From assembly GCA_950106755.1 (NCBI GenBank), contig OX467083.1, forward strand, positions 50,172,555 to 50,236,554: DNA of 64,000 nt, in the 5' to 3' direction. Made by a program: the position numbers and the translations under genes. Positions 45,370 to 56,813 of the stretch are shown here, one piece after another; position 1 is the first letter of the stretch; every line of letters starts with the position of its first letter. The notes beneath the pieces are model-generated. The model saw only the letters and a program-made list of their open reading frames with translations, was not told the origin of the DNA and did not search any database. Origin of the DNA: Climacium dendroides (lineage: Eukaryota > Streptophyta > Bryopsida > Hypnales > Climaciaceae).

Positions 45370-47016
45370 CTAGCAGTTGGTACTTGCTTTGCTACACATT
45401 AACTTTATTATTTTCATCAATTTCTTATGTGATAAAGTGCAGATTAATAAAGTATGTATAATATTTAAATAAAAATATTGACATCTTCATATAATATTCT
45501 TTGAAAATACATATATTGTGCAATAAAAAGTAATTAAAGAAAATCTTTATATCATAATTTTCACAAAAAAATCTTTGCAAAAATAAAAAAAATTGAAATA
45601 AGAAAAATTAATCAAGTGAAAAATGTAAATAGAATCTTCACATTTGAATATGTAGAGCAATAGTTTCAATTTCAAGAAAATCTTCAATTAAGAAATTATT
45701 AATTTTTATATAATAATTTATAAATATATATATAATAAAATGTAGAGTAATTATAGTATTTTTCAAATCAAAATCTTTACAATTAAAGAGCATGCAAAAT
45801 TTTCACCTATTAAAATGTAGAATAAAAATAACGATTTTAATTTCAATAAAAGATTCAAATAACAAATTATAAAAATCTTCATAATCATTTGAATATATTG
45901 CAATCTAGAATAAAAGAAAAAAACATATATCCAAATTAAATTTTATACATTAGAATTTTTGCATATTTACATATTTTCAAAGAAAAGTGATCAATTTTAT
46001 AAATGAATTACATCTAAAGATACAATGTAATATCCTTCCATAGGCTATAAAAGAATGTACCAAAATGGCTACAAATATCATCCTACCATATTTATTGATA
46101 TGGTAGGTTGTCTCAATTGAGACAATGAAATAATAATAAACACCAAAAGAATGCAGTTAGATGGAAGGGGACATCGCCAAAGCGTGCATGAACCCTAAAC
46201 ATGCAGAGTTTGAAACAAACTCTTAACTTTTCCATCTAATTGATTCAGGTGTAATTATATATAGGAATCTCCATGACAATGTCAAGTAAAAATCTCACGG
46301 TAAACTACATTTTTTTCTGTTCCCACAACATTTAAATTGTCATTAGCAACTTTAATGTTTGCAGGATGTCTACCACGAGACATAGCCACAAATAATTGAC
46401 CATGGTTAAATACTTCATTTCGAAGATAAATGCTAACTCGGTCATATGATTGGCCCTGCGATTTATTGATTGTCATAGTAAAAGCTCCAGTAATAGGAAA
46501 TTATCTCTAACAAAGTGTAAATGGTAAGCGGCTATCGTTACAATGATGTGTGATTTTTGGAATCAACACTTCTTGACTACGATGGCGCCCTTTCACAATT
46601 TTACACAATAATACAGTGGGAGACACTTGCAAAACACGCAAGCACCTACCATTGCATAAACCCTTTGTCGGATTCAAGTTCCTTAGCAACATAATATATT
46701 GACCACATTTTAGATTTAATTGATGAGGAGGCAAACCGTTAAGTTATAATGAATTTAAAAACTCTACCGGATAATGATGAGCATGTTCATCATTTTCATG
46801 TACAAAATCAGCACTAAAACATTGATGCACATCACTAGGTATGCGATCAGTGATTTTCCGATTGATTTCTTGAGCATCATCATTTCGTAGCCAAAATGAT
46901 ACGTTCAAAGAAATCAATTGGATGATAAAAAATGGCATCAATGAAACCATCTAAAGAGTTTCCAACTGCAACCATTTCTAATGGTAAATCGATTTTTGAA
47001 TCGGTTTTGCCCTCAT
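45370..47016 (-). mobile_element. Helitron remnant, 3' portion
   Basis: It contains the end of a Helitron helicase gene (46282-47016). On the minus strand a candidate 3' terminus, GTAGCAAAGCAAGTACCAAC followed by TGCTAG and then T, lies at 45370-45395; Helitrons end in CTRR next to T, usually after a small hairpin. The 5' side is cut at 47017 by a family C LTR. The AT-rich stretch 45400-46250 is noncoding. Confidence 0.5.
46282..47016 (-). pseudogene. Helitron Pif1-type helicase, C-terminal part
   Basis: Broken frames on the minus strand give, in order, KTDSKIDLPLEMVAVGNSLD, NDDAQEINRKITDRIPSDVH, LPPHQLNLKCGQYIMLLRNL, NPTKGLCNGRCLRVLQV and MTINKSQGQSYDRVSIYL with GQLFVAMSRGRHPANIKV. These are the conserved late motifs of Helitron helicases, including the motif VI region. 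Frameshifts lie near 46885 and 46490, with a stop at 46507. The Walker A/B part and the Rep nuclease are absent, so it is inactive. At 47017 it is cut by the CGACA end of a family C LTR. Confidence 0.8.
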
Positions 47017-48532
47017 TGTCGTACACGCAGTAAGCCGTAAGTATCCTTACAACAACAAAATGTCGCAAGATGACATGAATTATTGTTCCAGGGAATTCTA
47101 GTATGGTATCATTGATTTAGAGATTTTCGGATCGTTACTACTTCTCTTTTAAACCCTCAATTCACTTGTACTACTTCCTCACTACGTTCCGGAAACTTAA
47201 TACCTTCCGGATTCCGAGCCAGATCCGGAACACCTACGGAACCCGGTTCTGTCTCCTTTCATTAATGGTTTTTGTTGCCTCTGTTTTACCCTTAGAGGGT
47301 CCGCCCTTGATCTGAAAAGGGGTGGGGACTTACCACTTGTTTATCTAAACTCTCTATACTCTGAATCTAATTAATCAACACACCTAGACGATAGAGCTGT
47401 ATTACAAGGAGGGAGGAGTATTCTTTCACAGTTTCCGGATTGGCCGATTCGGAAACAGGTCACACAAAGGAACTCTCACACTCCTCTTACTACAACGACA
47501 AATCCGAACTTCCGGATTCAAGGGAGTAGAAGGCCAAGGGAAGGTTGGTGTACCGATGCAGAGGTTGGTAGACCTTCCAGAATAGCAAGAGATATTTCTT
47601 CTAGCGGTTGTTTATGGGTGATTGCAAGAAACACCTATCGATTTTGTTGCGTTTTCACAGTATTCATGGTTTTTCTTTTGTAGTACTTTAAAAATAGAAA
47701 ACTAGTTTTTTTAAAATTAAAAAAATATGAATTATGTATATACTTCTAAAATGAAGGTTTGCAGGGAAGGAAATGTGTAGGAAAATTCTCTAACTAGGAG
47801 AACTTGAAAAGTACCAAATCTCAAGAAAATAGGACTTTTGATGTGAAAATTAGTTAAAAATAGTAAAAACAAGTAAATACAAAAAATAAAAAGTGGCCAT
47901 TTTTAAGAACTTTATGAAGATGGTCATTCACCAAAAAACTTACAAAAATAATATTTTATATGTTTCAAAATGCAAGCAGAAGGAAGCTCTCTTCATAGAC
48001 TTCCACACCACACAAAATTAATTATTTTTAAAAACCCTTCGATGAAAAGTTGTATTTATATGTAAGGAAGAACTCCATATAATTCTCTTGATGCAGGGTA
48101 TATGAAAAAGGTACTCAAAAGTACTAAAAACCTCCAAATTGGCAAGTGTGACATTTATTTCGGGCCTATTTTTGGATAGTAAATTATTTTTGAAAATTAC
48201 CAAAAAATCAAGGAAGTTGTAGGATAGTCATGAGTACCTTCCTTGTAAATCTTAAGTCATTCGAAGTTAAAACACAAAAGTTATGGCCAAAAAACAACTC
48301 AGCCCGCAACGTGTGACAGAAAATAGTACAAGTGTTTCTTGCAATCACCCTTATCTCCACATGGAACCTCCTTGGTTCTGGACTCGTATGGACCTCTACT
48401 TCTCTACTTGAATCACCGTTCCAGCGATTTAAAGGCACATAACGCTCACACTCCTTCATCCAGATTGCATTTCCTCACGGCTATTCCAACACCCTAAAGT
48501 TTCGTCATTCAAGATCCGGATTCCTCCTCATC
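47017..48532 (-). mobile_element. Family C LTR, 3' part, inserted in the Helitron
   Basis: Read on the minus strand it aligns with 55382-56149, the last 770 bases of the complete family C copy, and ends in GTGTACGACA at 47017. It is interrupted by a 735-bp TIR element and, at 48533, by a family B LTR in opposite orientation. Its ORF-bearing 5' part is not found nearby. Confidence 0.7.
47616..48350. mobile_element. 735-bp TIR element (MITE-like) with TTAT target duplication
   Basis: Perfect 19-base terminal inverted repeats, GGGTGATTGCAAGAAACAC at 47616-47634 and its reverse complement at 48332-48350. TTAT flanks both sides (47612-47615 and 48351-48354). The paralogous LTR near 55555-55565 has the uninterrupted site with a single TTAT, proving insertion. 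The interior is AT-rich and noncoding. A 4-bp duplication does not fit hAT, Mutator or Mariner; Sola- or Chapaev-type elements use 4 bp, so a non-autonomous member of such a group is possible. Confidence 0.8.
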
Positions 48533-48839
48533 TGTGGGAGTGCGATCCCACATGTTAAACACAGAAAACTAGCATTAGACAGGAAAATTTAAAATTTATT
48601 CCTTTAAATAGGAAAGTTTTTGAACTCCAATAGGGGATTAGGAGGATTTGGGAAATACCGAAATTCCGGATCCGGAAAAATCCTATTAGGTGTAAAAACC
48701 TAATTTTGGAACCCTAAAAAGTTCCGGAAATCAGATGACGGCGTCGGCCCTAAAAGCCGGAAATCGGATCCATAAGTCGTACGAGGGTTAGGCTTTCCGC
48801 CGAAATCTCCCCGGACTTCCATCCATCCGTCTGGACCAA

Positions 48840-48846
48840 TATAAAA
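48840..48846 (+). promoter_or_regulatory. TATA box of family B LTR
   Basis: TATAAAA in CCAATATAAAAAAGGG, 208 bases before the ORF ATG. The copy at 14489-14495 has the same box at nearly the same distance. Confidence 0.6.
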
Positions 48847-49486
48847 AAGGGACTGTAGCCGGTAGAAGGCACAGTTGCTTTCTTGCATTCAACTCGTTTT
48901 CCCTTTTTCTTTTTGCCTTCCAAGCTCTTGGAACTTCCGGTAGATCGAGAGACTGTGTAAGTTGCGATCATGCAGGGTGTTGTGGAGTGATCTTCTGTGA
49001 GTAAAAGAGTTAGGGAGAGGTTGTGCAAGGTTTTTTGTGTGTGCGCCATGATTGTGGAAATCTGGAACTAGGAGACAGATCAAGGTTAAGGAAGCTAGGT
49101 GAAGAAAATTGAAAACAAAATAAAAAAAATAGAGTTAGAACTTGATTTTAGTGCAATAAAACCTAAAATAGAAAACAAGCGTTCCGGCAACATCCGTATC
49201 CGGAACTTATCCAGTTACGGAATCCGGAATTACCCGGAACGCAGGAACCTACAGTATAGACCGCAAGGCTATGGGTATAGGATACCATTTGTATAACGAT
49301 CCTGTAGCTGTTATCCCAATGACCGTAGGGAGACGATTTAGTATTTAAGTCGTCTGCCGAGGGTTTCCATTTCCACCATCCTGTTTTGTTTACTAAAACT
49401 TTCTGTATGGGTAGTTGAAAGAAAAAGTGGTGAATTAGTGACCGATTTAGATTTTCTTTTCTCTCCCCTTAATTCTACTTGGCCTT

Positions 49487-49805
49487 ATGGCATCAGGGTC
49501 GGTCTGGAAGGTAGTCGTATCCGCCCGGATTATTTCTCCGGCTATTCCAGACAATCTGGAATAGTACAAACAATTAGAGGACGATTTGGATAACCTAGGG
49601 TGTGTTGGGCTATTGCATCGACTATGGAACCTCAAGAGTGAGGATATGATTCAGGAACTACTCCACGAAGTTCCGAACTAGTACGAGCTCACTCTGAGAG
49701 GGCGGCCAGTCACGTGGACGGAGGACATCTGGGCGGATGTATACCAGTTCCGGAAGAGCAGAAACGGGTTAGCATCAAGGACGGACCGTTTCGTAGCTGA
49801 AAAAT
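49487..49805 (+). pseudogene. LTR-borne ORF, family C copy 2, 5' part
   Basis: The ATG at 49487 opens MASGSVWKVVVSARIISPAI and aligns with the copy at 8359. TAG codons at 49562-49564 and 49679-49681 fall at the same two places in the copy at 57241 but not in the one at 8359. After FVAEK the frame is broken by a family A LTR; it resumes at 53354 with FTGSANPKDRFAI. Confidence 0.7.
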
Positions 49806-50975
49806 TGTCGTAGCATAGGGTAAGTGAAATTCCCTATTATGCTCACAAAAACCTCTTTAAAGCATAATAAAGTGACTCTAAAGATCGAACCTAAGAGACT
49901 CTGTGAAGTGTTTCGTGTTACTAGGTGATTTGAGGAAAGTTTCCTAATTCCATTATTCTTGATTATACCTCTCTCACCTTTTTCCCAAAATACCGGATGA
50001 TTTCCTAATTTTCCTATAAACTAATCCGGTCCAGACTAACATTGACCCGAATCAAACTTAATTGACAACCTTCAAGAACCAACCCGAAATTCACACTTCC
50101 GACCGGATCTCGCACTACTTTAATCGAGGCCTTCCTTTCCTCGGCTTCTATTCTGGTTCTATTTAGCCTCTGTTGGCACTTCAGAGGGATCTGTAACTTA
50201 TTTTCAGAGAGGTAGACACTCCCCTCTTTCCGGTTTTTATAGTGATGGAAAATTCACTAACTCAATCTATTCTCCTATCTTAACAGGATCCGGTTTGATC
50301 TTTCACAACAAACTGGAAATAATCTCAGCCTATAGGTCACACAAAGATCCCTCGTACGACCCTCACTTACTACAACGACCTTACTATCTTTTGCAATCCG
50401 TGCGAAACTAAGGTGGCTACAAGTGTGCCTGCCCGTACCAGCATAATCTAACGTTCTTCCGTTTACTTCTTCAGATGGTAAGACCTCTCAAGTGTTCAGA
50501 GGCTAATCTAGACATTCCATCTAGCAGCTCTAGTACAGTTTGAGGATCCTTTCTCTTACTGCCTAACCTAGCATTGGTTATCTCACCCGGAATTATGAAC
50601 CTTAAACCTACTGAGGTGTCTTGACTCACTCCCAACACTTACAACCTGTTCACATGCACCTGCAATCACAAGAAGACAACAAGGGGAGAAGATCCTCTCA
50701 CACTCTGCTCATCTATACTCAATCTCTCCCCTCCTTATTCGGCCAATCTTTGGGAAGACAAGAAAAACAATAGACAATACACAAGAGACAGCATATGTAA
50801 GAAGGAAAAACTCTCAGTCTCAATCTTGAGACTTGAATTATATACAGAATTTACAAAAAGGTCTCCCCGGAAATCCGGCACTTATTTGGCCGAGATTTTC
50901 GGATTTGAACTTTTCCTAACTTTTCGGAATGAGGTCCAGTCTAACAAAATTTCCTACTCTCTAATTTCTAACTAC

Positions 50976-52739
50976 CTATCCCTCCTGAGGGGGTCCACCA
51001 CTATTTGGAGTAGCTATGGGGGAGAGCTCACTCAAATTTCTACTTTTATCTCCCCCTTCCAGAATTCGCTCCGGTTCTACAGGAGAATTCACTCCTGTCC
51101 TCGTTCGTGGGGCTTCTGAAGTAGAAGTCCTTCTAGCCTCCTTCTCCTTCGATATTGGAGTTTCAAACTTCCCCTCCAATATCTCTACCTCATCGAACTC
51201 ATCCGGGATTGAAATCCCGGATAAAGAGACTAACCCACTTTGGAACTTCCGGACGCTATCCTCTAATCCCTTTGTGTCCTTCCGGAATTCCTTCATTGCC
51301 TCTTCTAATTCTCTGGCGAAGTTAGCCAAGATGCGAGCGATACGGGTACCCGAAGGTTTCGGATCCTTATGTATCCCCTCATCAAACAATTTGGCCTTCG
51401 CCATTACCTCACCGGATGCCCCTACTATTGCCGTCATCTGGTTAATTGCGGTCCTGGTCTCCTCCTGCAGAGTCATTGCAGCCTTCACTTGTTCGCGACC
51501 AGCATCCAAGTCCCTCCGGTAGTTTTGGATTTCTCCTCGCAACCGGACCACCTGCTCGTCTGTCTTCCGCTGGTTGATGTTCTGCTTCAGCAACCTATCC
51601 TCCAATTCCTTCACTTCGTCCGGATTGTTGATGTAGTTTGCCATGACTTCCGTCAGGGAACTGGTCGGAGTACTTCCTACCAAATCCGCCACTTCACGCA
51701 ACGTTGTGGTCTTCACTTCCCAATCCGCTCTCACTGTACTGAGAATCCGGATTAGGTTGTTGTATGGACCTGTCAGGTCCAACAACTGGGACGATGGGAC
51801 GGGTTTCGGTTTGACCGCTTCCACCGGCTCCTGCTTCTTCGAGATGACCGGTTCCACTGCTTCCGGTCCCTTTTCCTTCCGAAGCCCCGAAGGGGACCCC
51901 CTCAGACTGGGCGTCCTTTTCATCCTTCGGTGGAGAGGAACGTCCTCTTCCTCCTCTTCCTCTTCTTCCCAATTCCTCTTCTTAGGGTTCTCACCCTTCT
52001 CCTCCGGTTCCGGGCTATCCGGTTCCGTCTCGGATTCTTCATCCGATCCTCCACACGTCCGGAGAGCCATCTGCGCTCTCCACTCTTTGTTCTCCTCCGT
52101 TGTGAGAAGACTCTGATTCTTGTACAGGTGGAAAAGGTAGGGGCTTACCGGAGTAGCCTTACTCTTTCCCACATTAGAGACTAAGACATTCACCAGCGTT
52201 TGAATGAATGCTGCCCAATCCATCCGCTTCTCTCCGCTCAGGGCCCCAAAGATCGCATTTCCGAGCGTGGAAGTCACCCGGGTAGGTTTTTTCGGATGTA
52301 AAATCGGGACCAGGAACTCCAGTAGTCGCCTGTGCCGCACATTGACGCAGTCTTCAATTGCGTACCCATCCTTGGGGTTAGCTGCTCCCCGGAACTTCCC
52401 ACGCATGAAGTCTCCCTTTTTGCTGGCCTGTTCCGCGCCGCCTTCCTCCAGCTCGTAAACTTTCCGCCAGATCTCCTTGGTCCACATGGGCGGAACTAGC
52501 TGGATAGTGTTGTCAAACTGATTAGGGGCTCCTTCGATGAGCTCCCTCACTATCGCCTCGCTCCGAAACCCCCAAGGTTTCCCCAGGAACCCCGCGCAAG
52601 CCATGGCTGAGAGGCCCTCCATCAATTCGACTCTCTCCTGCTCACTACTAGGCTCTAAAGGAGCCACTTTCCTTACTCTAATTTCTATCCTCTAAGCGCT
52701 CGCTGGTCCCTGATTTCGACTACGCTTTAACTGCGGCAT
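50976..52739 (-). pseudogene. LTR-borne ORF, family A copy 2 (one nonsense codon)
   Basis: The ATG at 52739 corresponds to the start at 12334 in copy 1. The frame covers 587 codons and has a single TAG at 52692-52694, where copy 1 has CAG. The N-terminal domain, linker, coiled coil and tail are as in copy 1, with a slightly longer Glu run in the linker (NWEEEEEEEEDVP). Because the two copies carry different single nonsense codons, their common parent was probably open throughout. Confidence 0.65.
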
Positions 52740-53088
52740 CCGTCTCTCTTTTAGCTCACTACCTCTCTTCTCTCCTAGCCGCACGCCCCGTTTCCTCACA
52801 CACTCCCCTCGACCTTGGCTGAATTACTCAATGCACAAGTGCTACGGTACTCCCTTCTTCTCTTTCTCTCTCTCTCTTTCTGAATTTCCGCCTTGCTCAT
52901 GCACTCGATTCTAGTCTAATCTCTGCGCCCGTATAAAGAAAACAACCGTGCTTACTCACAACTCTTAGACTTTGCACAATTCACACAAAAACACACTCAA
53001 TTTGTAGACACAATTCAAAGCACTGAGAGCGCGCCAGGTACACTGGTACTCTCAGGTGCAAATGACAGACAAACCCTAAAACAGTCCC

Positions 53089-53095
53089 TTTTATA
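53089..53095 (-). promoter_or_regulatory. TATA box of family A LTR, copy 2
   Basis: TATAAAA within GGGTATAAAAGGG on the minus strand, 350 bases before the ORF ATG and matching copy 1. Confidence 0.65.
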
Positions 53096-53353
53096 CCCCG
53101 AAAACCTCATCATTATTTTTTTTCCAATTTTCCGGACGCGAATTCTGGATCCGTTCCTCCGATTAGGGGATTAGACCGGATACGTTTCCGATATCCGTTC
53201 CGCTCCTTAATCTGGTTCATTCAGGGCTTATGTTTCTAGTCTTTCTAACCCTTGGATTTTCTTTCTTTTTTCATGCTAATCCGGGTCTACTCAATCCGGA
53301 TTCCGTGTTACAGAACACAATAGAAAGAAAAATCAAAAAGTTAGGTTGCGACA

Positions 53354-54912
53354 AAAGTTCACAGGGTCTGCAAATCCTAAGGACAGATTCGCTATTAGTG
53401 AATGCAACGACGAGAGACATAGGAGAGTTCTAGAGTTTCTCATCCCCATCCTGTATCCGGAAAAACCTACACGAGTCACCGTTACGGTGGCCAATACAAT
53501 TTTGGGGACTATGGAGAACCGGGCCGTTCACTGGGGTAGAGTCATAGGTGGGTTAGTTTCGAAACTAGCGGAGCATGTAACCCGCGCAAAGGCAAGTCCA
53601 GTTAGCACTTACTTGTTCTACTTATACTACCAACAGGAACTTTTGAGTGTTGCGGTAATAGTCTAGTACGACACCAGAAAGGCTATTTTGTCATACGGAC
53701 TTTCAGAAGAAGAAGCAGACGATTCGGTTGAGTTGGAATCGGAAGACCACCCCGAGGAACCCTAACCGATCCGAGGACAAAAAAGCAGAAGTCAATAGAT
53801 CCGGGATCACGGGTCAAACCACCAGTAATGGAGAAAGGAGAGTCAAGCAAAGATTCGGAAGTGGAATCCGAATCGACGTTTTTTAATGATGGGTTCGAAT
53901 GGATACGCGAAGCCAAGATACTCGACGACAGTCTGGCGGATCTGGTGATAGATACGGGGGAGTTTTAAAGTTGGAGCCAAATTAGATTGTGGAAGCAGTC
54001 AAGCGACTACCCAAATCGGAAGATCTAAAAAAGAAAGAGGACCGGATTCAGAAGTTGGAGACGGAGCGGAATCAAATCCAGACTCGACTGAATTGGGCAG
54101 AAGGGAAGATGGTGGTTTCAAAGGAAAGAGAGAAGGAGGCCCTCTCTCTTGTCAAGAATCTATCCAGAGTGGTCGACATCAAAGCAGACATCATCACGAA
54201 GGCAGCTCTGTTTGATTCTAAGATGATACAAGAAGATCACATAATCGGAACTAAGGTGGTGACCATCTTAGTAGACTTCACGGCACGGATAGAACGGGTC
54301 TTAGGAGAGTTACGACAATTGCTGGCGGCCATTGATCCGAATCAGGTAATGGATTTCTCGGCCTTTCCGGAACTCCCTTTTGTCTCGGGTACTCCAAGGT
54401 GGCCATTAGCGGATCGTGCAAATCGGATGGAAGGACTGAGAGGGATACTCACACTAGCGGAGCCCATTGCCAGCAAGATGCGGATGACGGAATTAAACTT
54501 GAGGCTAGCTTCTAATCCGGAGCACGAATCCAATGCAAAGTCAATTCCAATACCGCCCAAAGTTTTGACTCCGAAACTCCCTAGAGTTCACACGGCACCT
54601 AACCTCTTGAGGGGAACATTCAAAGTTCTAGGGCAGTGAGTTAGGGGAGATCTCATCGACCGGATTGGCGGAATGACCAATCCGTCTTGGACACATCCGG
54701 AAGGGTTCATGCACATGCAGGAGACTACACCAGAGAAGAAGAACGAACCAACGATATTGGAGGAGACACCGCCAGAGAAGGGGACGGAAGTGCAAATCAT
54801 TGAAGACTCTAAAGAGGAAAGTGCGGAACGGAGGGTAATAGCGATCCGTCTCCCGCAAAGCATCACATCCAAACCCGGGCAGCAACAAAAACGACTCCGG
54901 CCAGGAGCGTGA
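53354..54912 (+). pseudogene. LTR-borne ORF, family C copy 2, 3' part
   Basis: It resumes with FTGSANPKDRFAI and runs through PEKPTRVTVTVANTILG, an acidic linker with several breaks (53666-53990), then the coiled-coil domain from 53989 (VKRLPKSEDLKKKEDRIQKL). A TGA at 54637-54639 is followed in the same frame by an open stretch to 54912 rich in Glu, Pro and Thr. A further open stretch near 54970-55156 (ERGPRFRNFRQVAWESP) may be an additional C-terminal piece. Confidence 0.6.
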
Positions 54913-56149
54913 AGGGGACACCAACTAGTCAAGCGGGCAGCTGCTCAAAGAAGGCTCGGAAGCCAAGACATTAGAATTCCTAGAAAGTGTAGTTTTGGAT
55001 CCGGAACGGGTTTCTGAGCGTGGGCCCAGGTTTCGTAATTTTAGGCAAGTAGCTTGGGAATCTCCGGTTTTCTCAGAACAGCTGGGGCTGACCTTTCCGA
55101 ATATCTCGGAGGGGTTCAACAATTGGTTGTCTGGATTTCCGGGTTTCTTTGTTTAGGCTTTTAAATGTTGACTTGGATTTTTAGTTTGTATTTAATGGCA
55201 AGCAAGTTAGTTGCCCGCCATTCCATCCCAATTCCATCCTTGTACTTTCACGTTTGTTTCTTCAATTTCTTTCTTAATCTAAGTCAATTGGGATACTACT
55301 AGCTGTACTTTGTTTACAGAGTTTTAGCTGGTGTATGCATTTATGTCGTATCCACGTATTGGGTCAAGAGAGGGATGGAAGAGGAGGAATCCGGATCTTG
55401 AGCGACGGATCTCTTGGATGTTGAGGTAGTCGGGAAGGGATGCAATCTGAGTGAGGGAGTGTGAGCGTTACGTGCCTTCAAATTGCCGGAACGGTGATCC
55501 GGGTAGAGAGGTAGAGGTCCCTGCGAGTCCGGAACCAGGGAAGCTCCATGCGGAGATAAGCGACCATCAGAGGAAGGATCTCCCGCTACTCCGGAAGGTC
55601 TACCAACCTCCGCATCAGTACGCTGTCTTTTCCTTACAAATCTACTCCCTTGAGTCTAAAAGTTCGGATCCGTCGTTGTAGTACGAGGGATGTGTGCAAA
55701 TTTCTTTGTGTGACCTGTTTCCGGATCGGCCAATCCGGAAGTTGTGAGAGAATACTTCTCCCTCCACATCATACAATTGCGTTGTCTGGGTGTGTTGTTT
55801 ATTAGATTTAGAGTGCAGAGAGGTTAGTTACACAAGTGGTGAGTCCCCACCCCTTTTTCTAGATCAAAGGCGGACCCTTTGAGGGTAGAACAGAGGCAAC
55901 AAAAACCATAAACTAGAGAGGGATGGAACTATATTCCGGATGTGGTCCGGATCCGGAAAGGAATCCGGAACGTACTAAGTTTCCGGAACAAGGTAGGGAA
56001 GTGAAACGAAGGGAATTAAGGGTGTAGTCACAATCCGGATACCTCTAATTCAAATGATATCATACTAGAGTTCCTTGGAACGATAATTCGTGTCATCTTG
56101 CAACAATTCGTCGTTGTAAGGATACTTATAGCTAACTACGCGTACGACA
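54913..56149 (+). promoter_or_regulatory. Noncoding tail of family C LTR with conserved box
   Basis: It contains a box near 55672-55722 (CGTTGTAGTACGAGGG, then TTTGTGTGACCTGTTTCCGG) that recurs in the tails of families A and F, followed by GTCCCCACCCC and AACAGAGGCAACA motifs. No gene is seen apart from the short stretch noted near 54970-55156. The copy at 47017-48532 is the same tail in opposite orientation. Confidence 0.5.
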
Positions 56150-56813
56150 ATGATTTCCAAGGCGATGTGGCGTAGGTTGAGAGAGGAGCTGGAGGAGTTG
56201 GAGGAACCAGCTCTGGCGCCGCAACCGTGGATGAAGGAGATTCCAGTGCTGCGAGTGGTGTCGGAAATCCCGACTGACGAGGTCCGGATGGGTTGTCTCC
56301 GGAAAAACCTCACTAACATGGGGTGCGTGGGATTAATGGATGTCCCTTGGGGCATCCGGGAGGAGAGCTTAGTGGCGGATCTGCTGCGACCGGAGAGTGG
56401 TATTTTGGATACCCCCCTCCGTGCGAAACCTAAGTAGTGGACGGTGGACGAGTGGAGAGCCGTCTACTGGTTCTGGGTGGTGCCGGACAAAATGATGGAG
56501 AAGAACCCGGAGTACATAGAGGGTGAGTTCTGGACGGCGGCGAATCCAAAAGAGGGTTACCAGATTTTGGATCTGGTAAGACAAGAATCCCGGGATGTGG
56601 TAGCGTTTCTTAACCGTATCCTCCATCCAACCAAGCCGAAGCGGGTGGTGACCAAGGTAGCCTCTACCATCTTGGGAAGCCTCCAAGGGAAGATGATGGT
56701 GCATTGGGCATTCATCATCTTCGATGTCGTGGAGGATCTTGTACATTCTCTCCAGAAGGGGAAGAAAGGTGGGAAGTCCCCTTTCGGCTTATGTCTCTCA
56801 CTTGTATGCCCAT
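56150..56813 (+). pseudogene. LTR-borne ORF, family B (truncated)
   Basis: It opens MISKAMWRRLREELEELEEP at the ATG restored after the family C target duplication. It continues MGCVGLMDVPWGIREE, a TAG at 56435-56437, WTAANPKEGYQILDLV and HPTKPKRVVTKVASTILG, aligning with the N-terminal domain of ORFs A, C and F. A frameshift near 56785 precedes YVSHLYAH, which matches YLFHLYQQ of family C. It is cut at 56814 by a family C LTR. Confidence 0.65.

Larger units (their letters stand above)
49806..53353 (-). mobile_element. Family A LTR, copy 2: complete solo unit nested in family C
   Basis: Read on the minus strand it runs from TGTCGCAACCTAAC at 53353 to GCTACGACA at 49806, 3,548 bases. The flanks are AAAAT on the left and AAAGT on the right, and the empty site in the paralogue at 57556-57560 reads AAAGT once, so the 5-bp duplication has one later substitution. 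It contains the TATA box at 53089-53095, the ORF and the noncoding tail. No LTR pair lies inside. Confidence 0.85.
49053..56149 (+). mobile_element. Family C LTR, copy 2: complete solo unit with ATGAT target duplication
   Basis: It begins TGTGGAAATC at 49053 and ends GCGTACGACA at 56149, with ATGAT on both sides (49048-49052 and 56150-56154). Removing the family A LTR nested in it leaves about 3.55 kb. It holds a TATTTAA box at 49342-49348, a long ORF and a 1.2-kb tail. There is no second LTR, primer site or pol inside, so it behaves as a solo LTR that carries an ORF. Confidence 0.8.
48533..56813 (+). mobile_element. Family B LTR, interrupted by a family C LTR
   Basis: It starts TGTGGGAGTGCGATCCCACA at 48533, has TATAAAA at 48840-48846 and an ORF ATG at 49048. 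The ORF is split after ATGAT by a family C LTR (49053-56149) and resumes at 56150 with the same ATGAT. It is cut again at 56814 by another family C LTR, so the 3' part is not seen. The total native length shown is about 1.2 kb. Confidence 0.7.
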
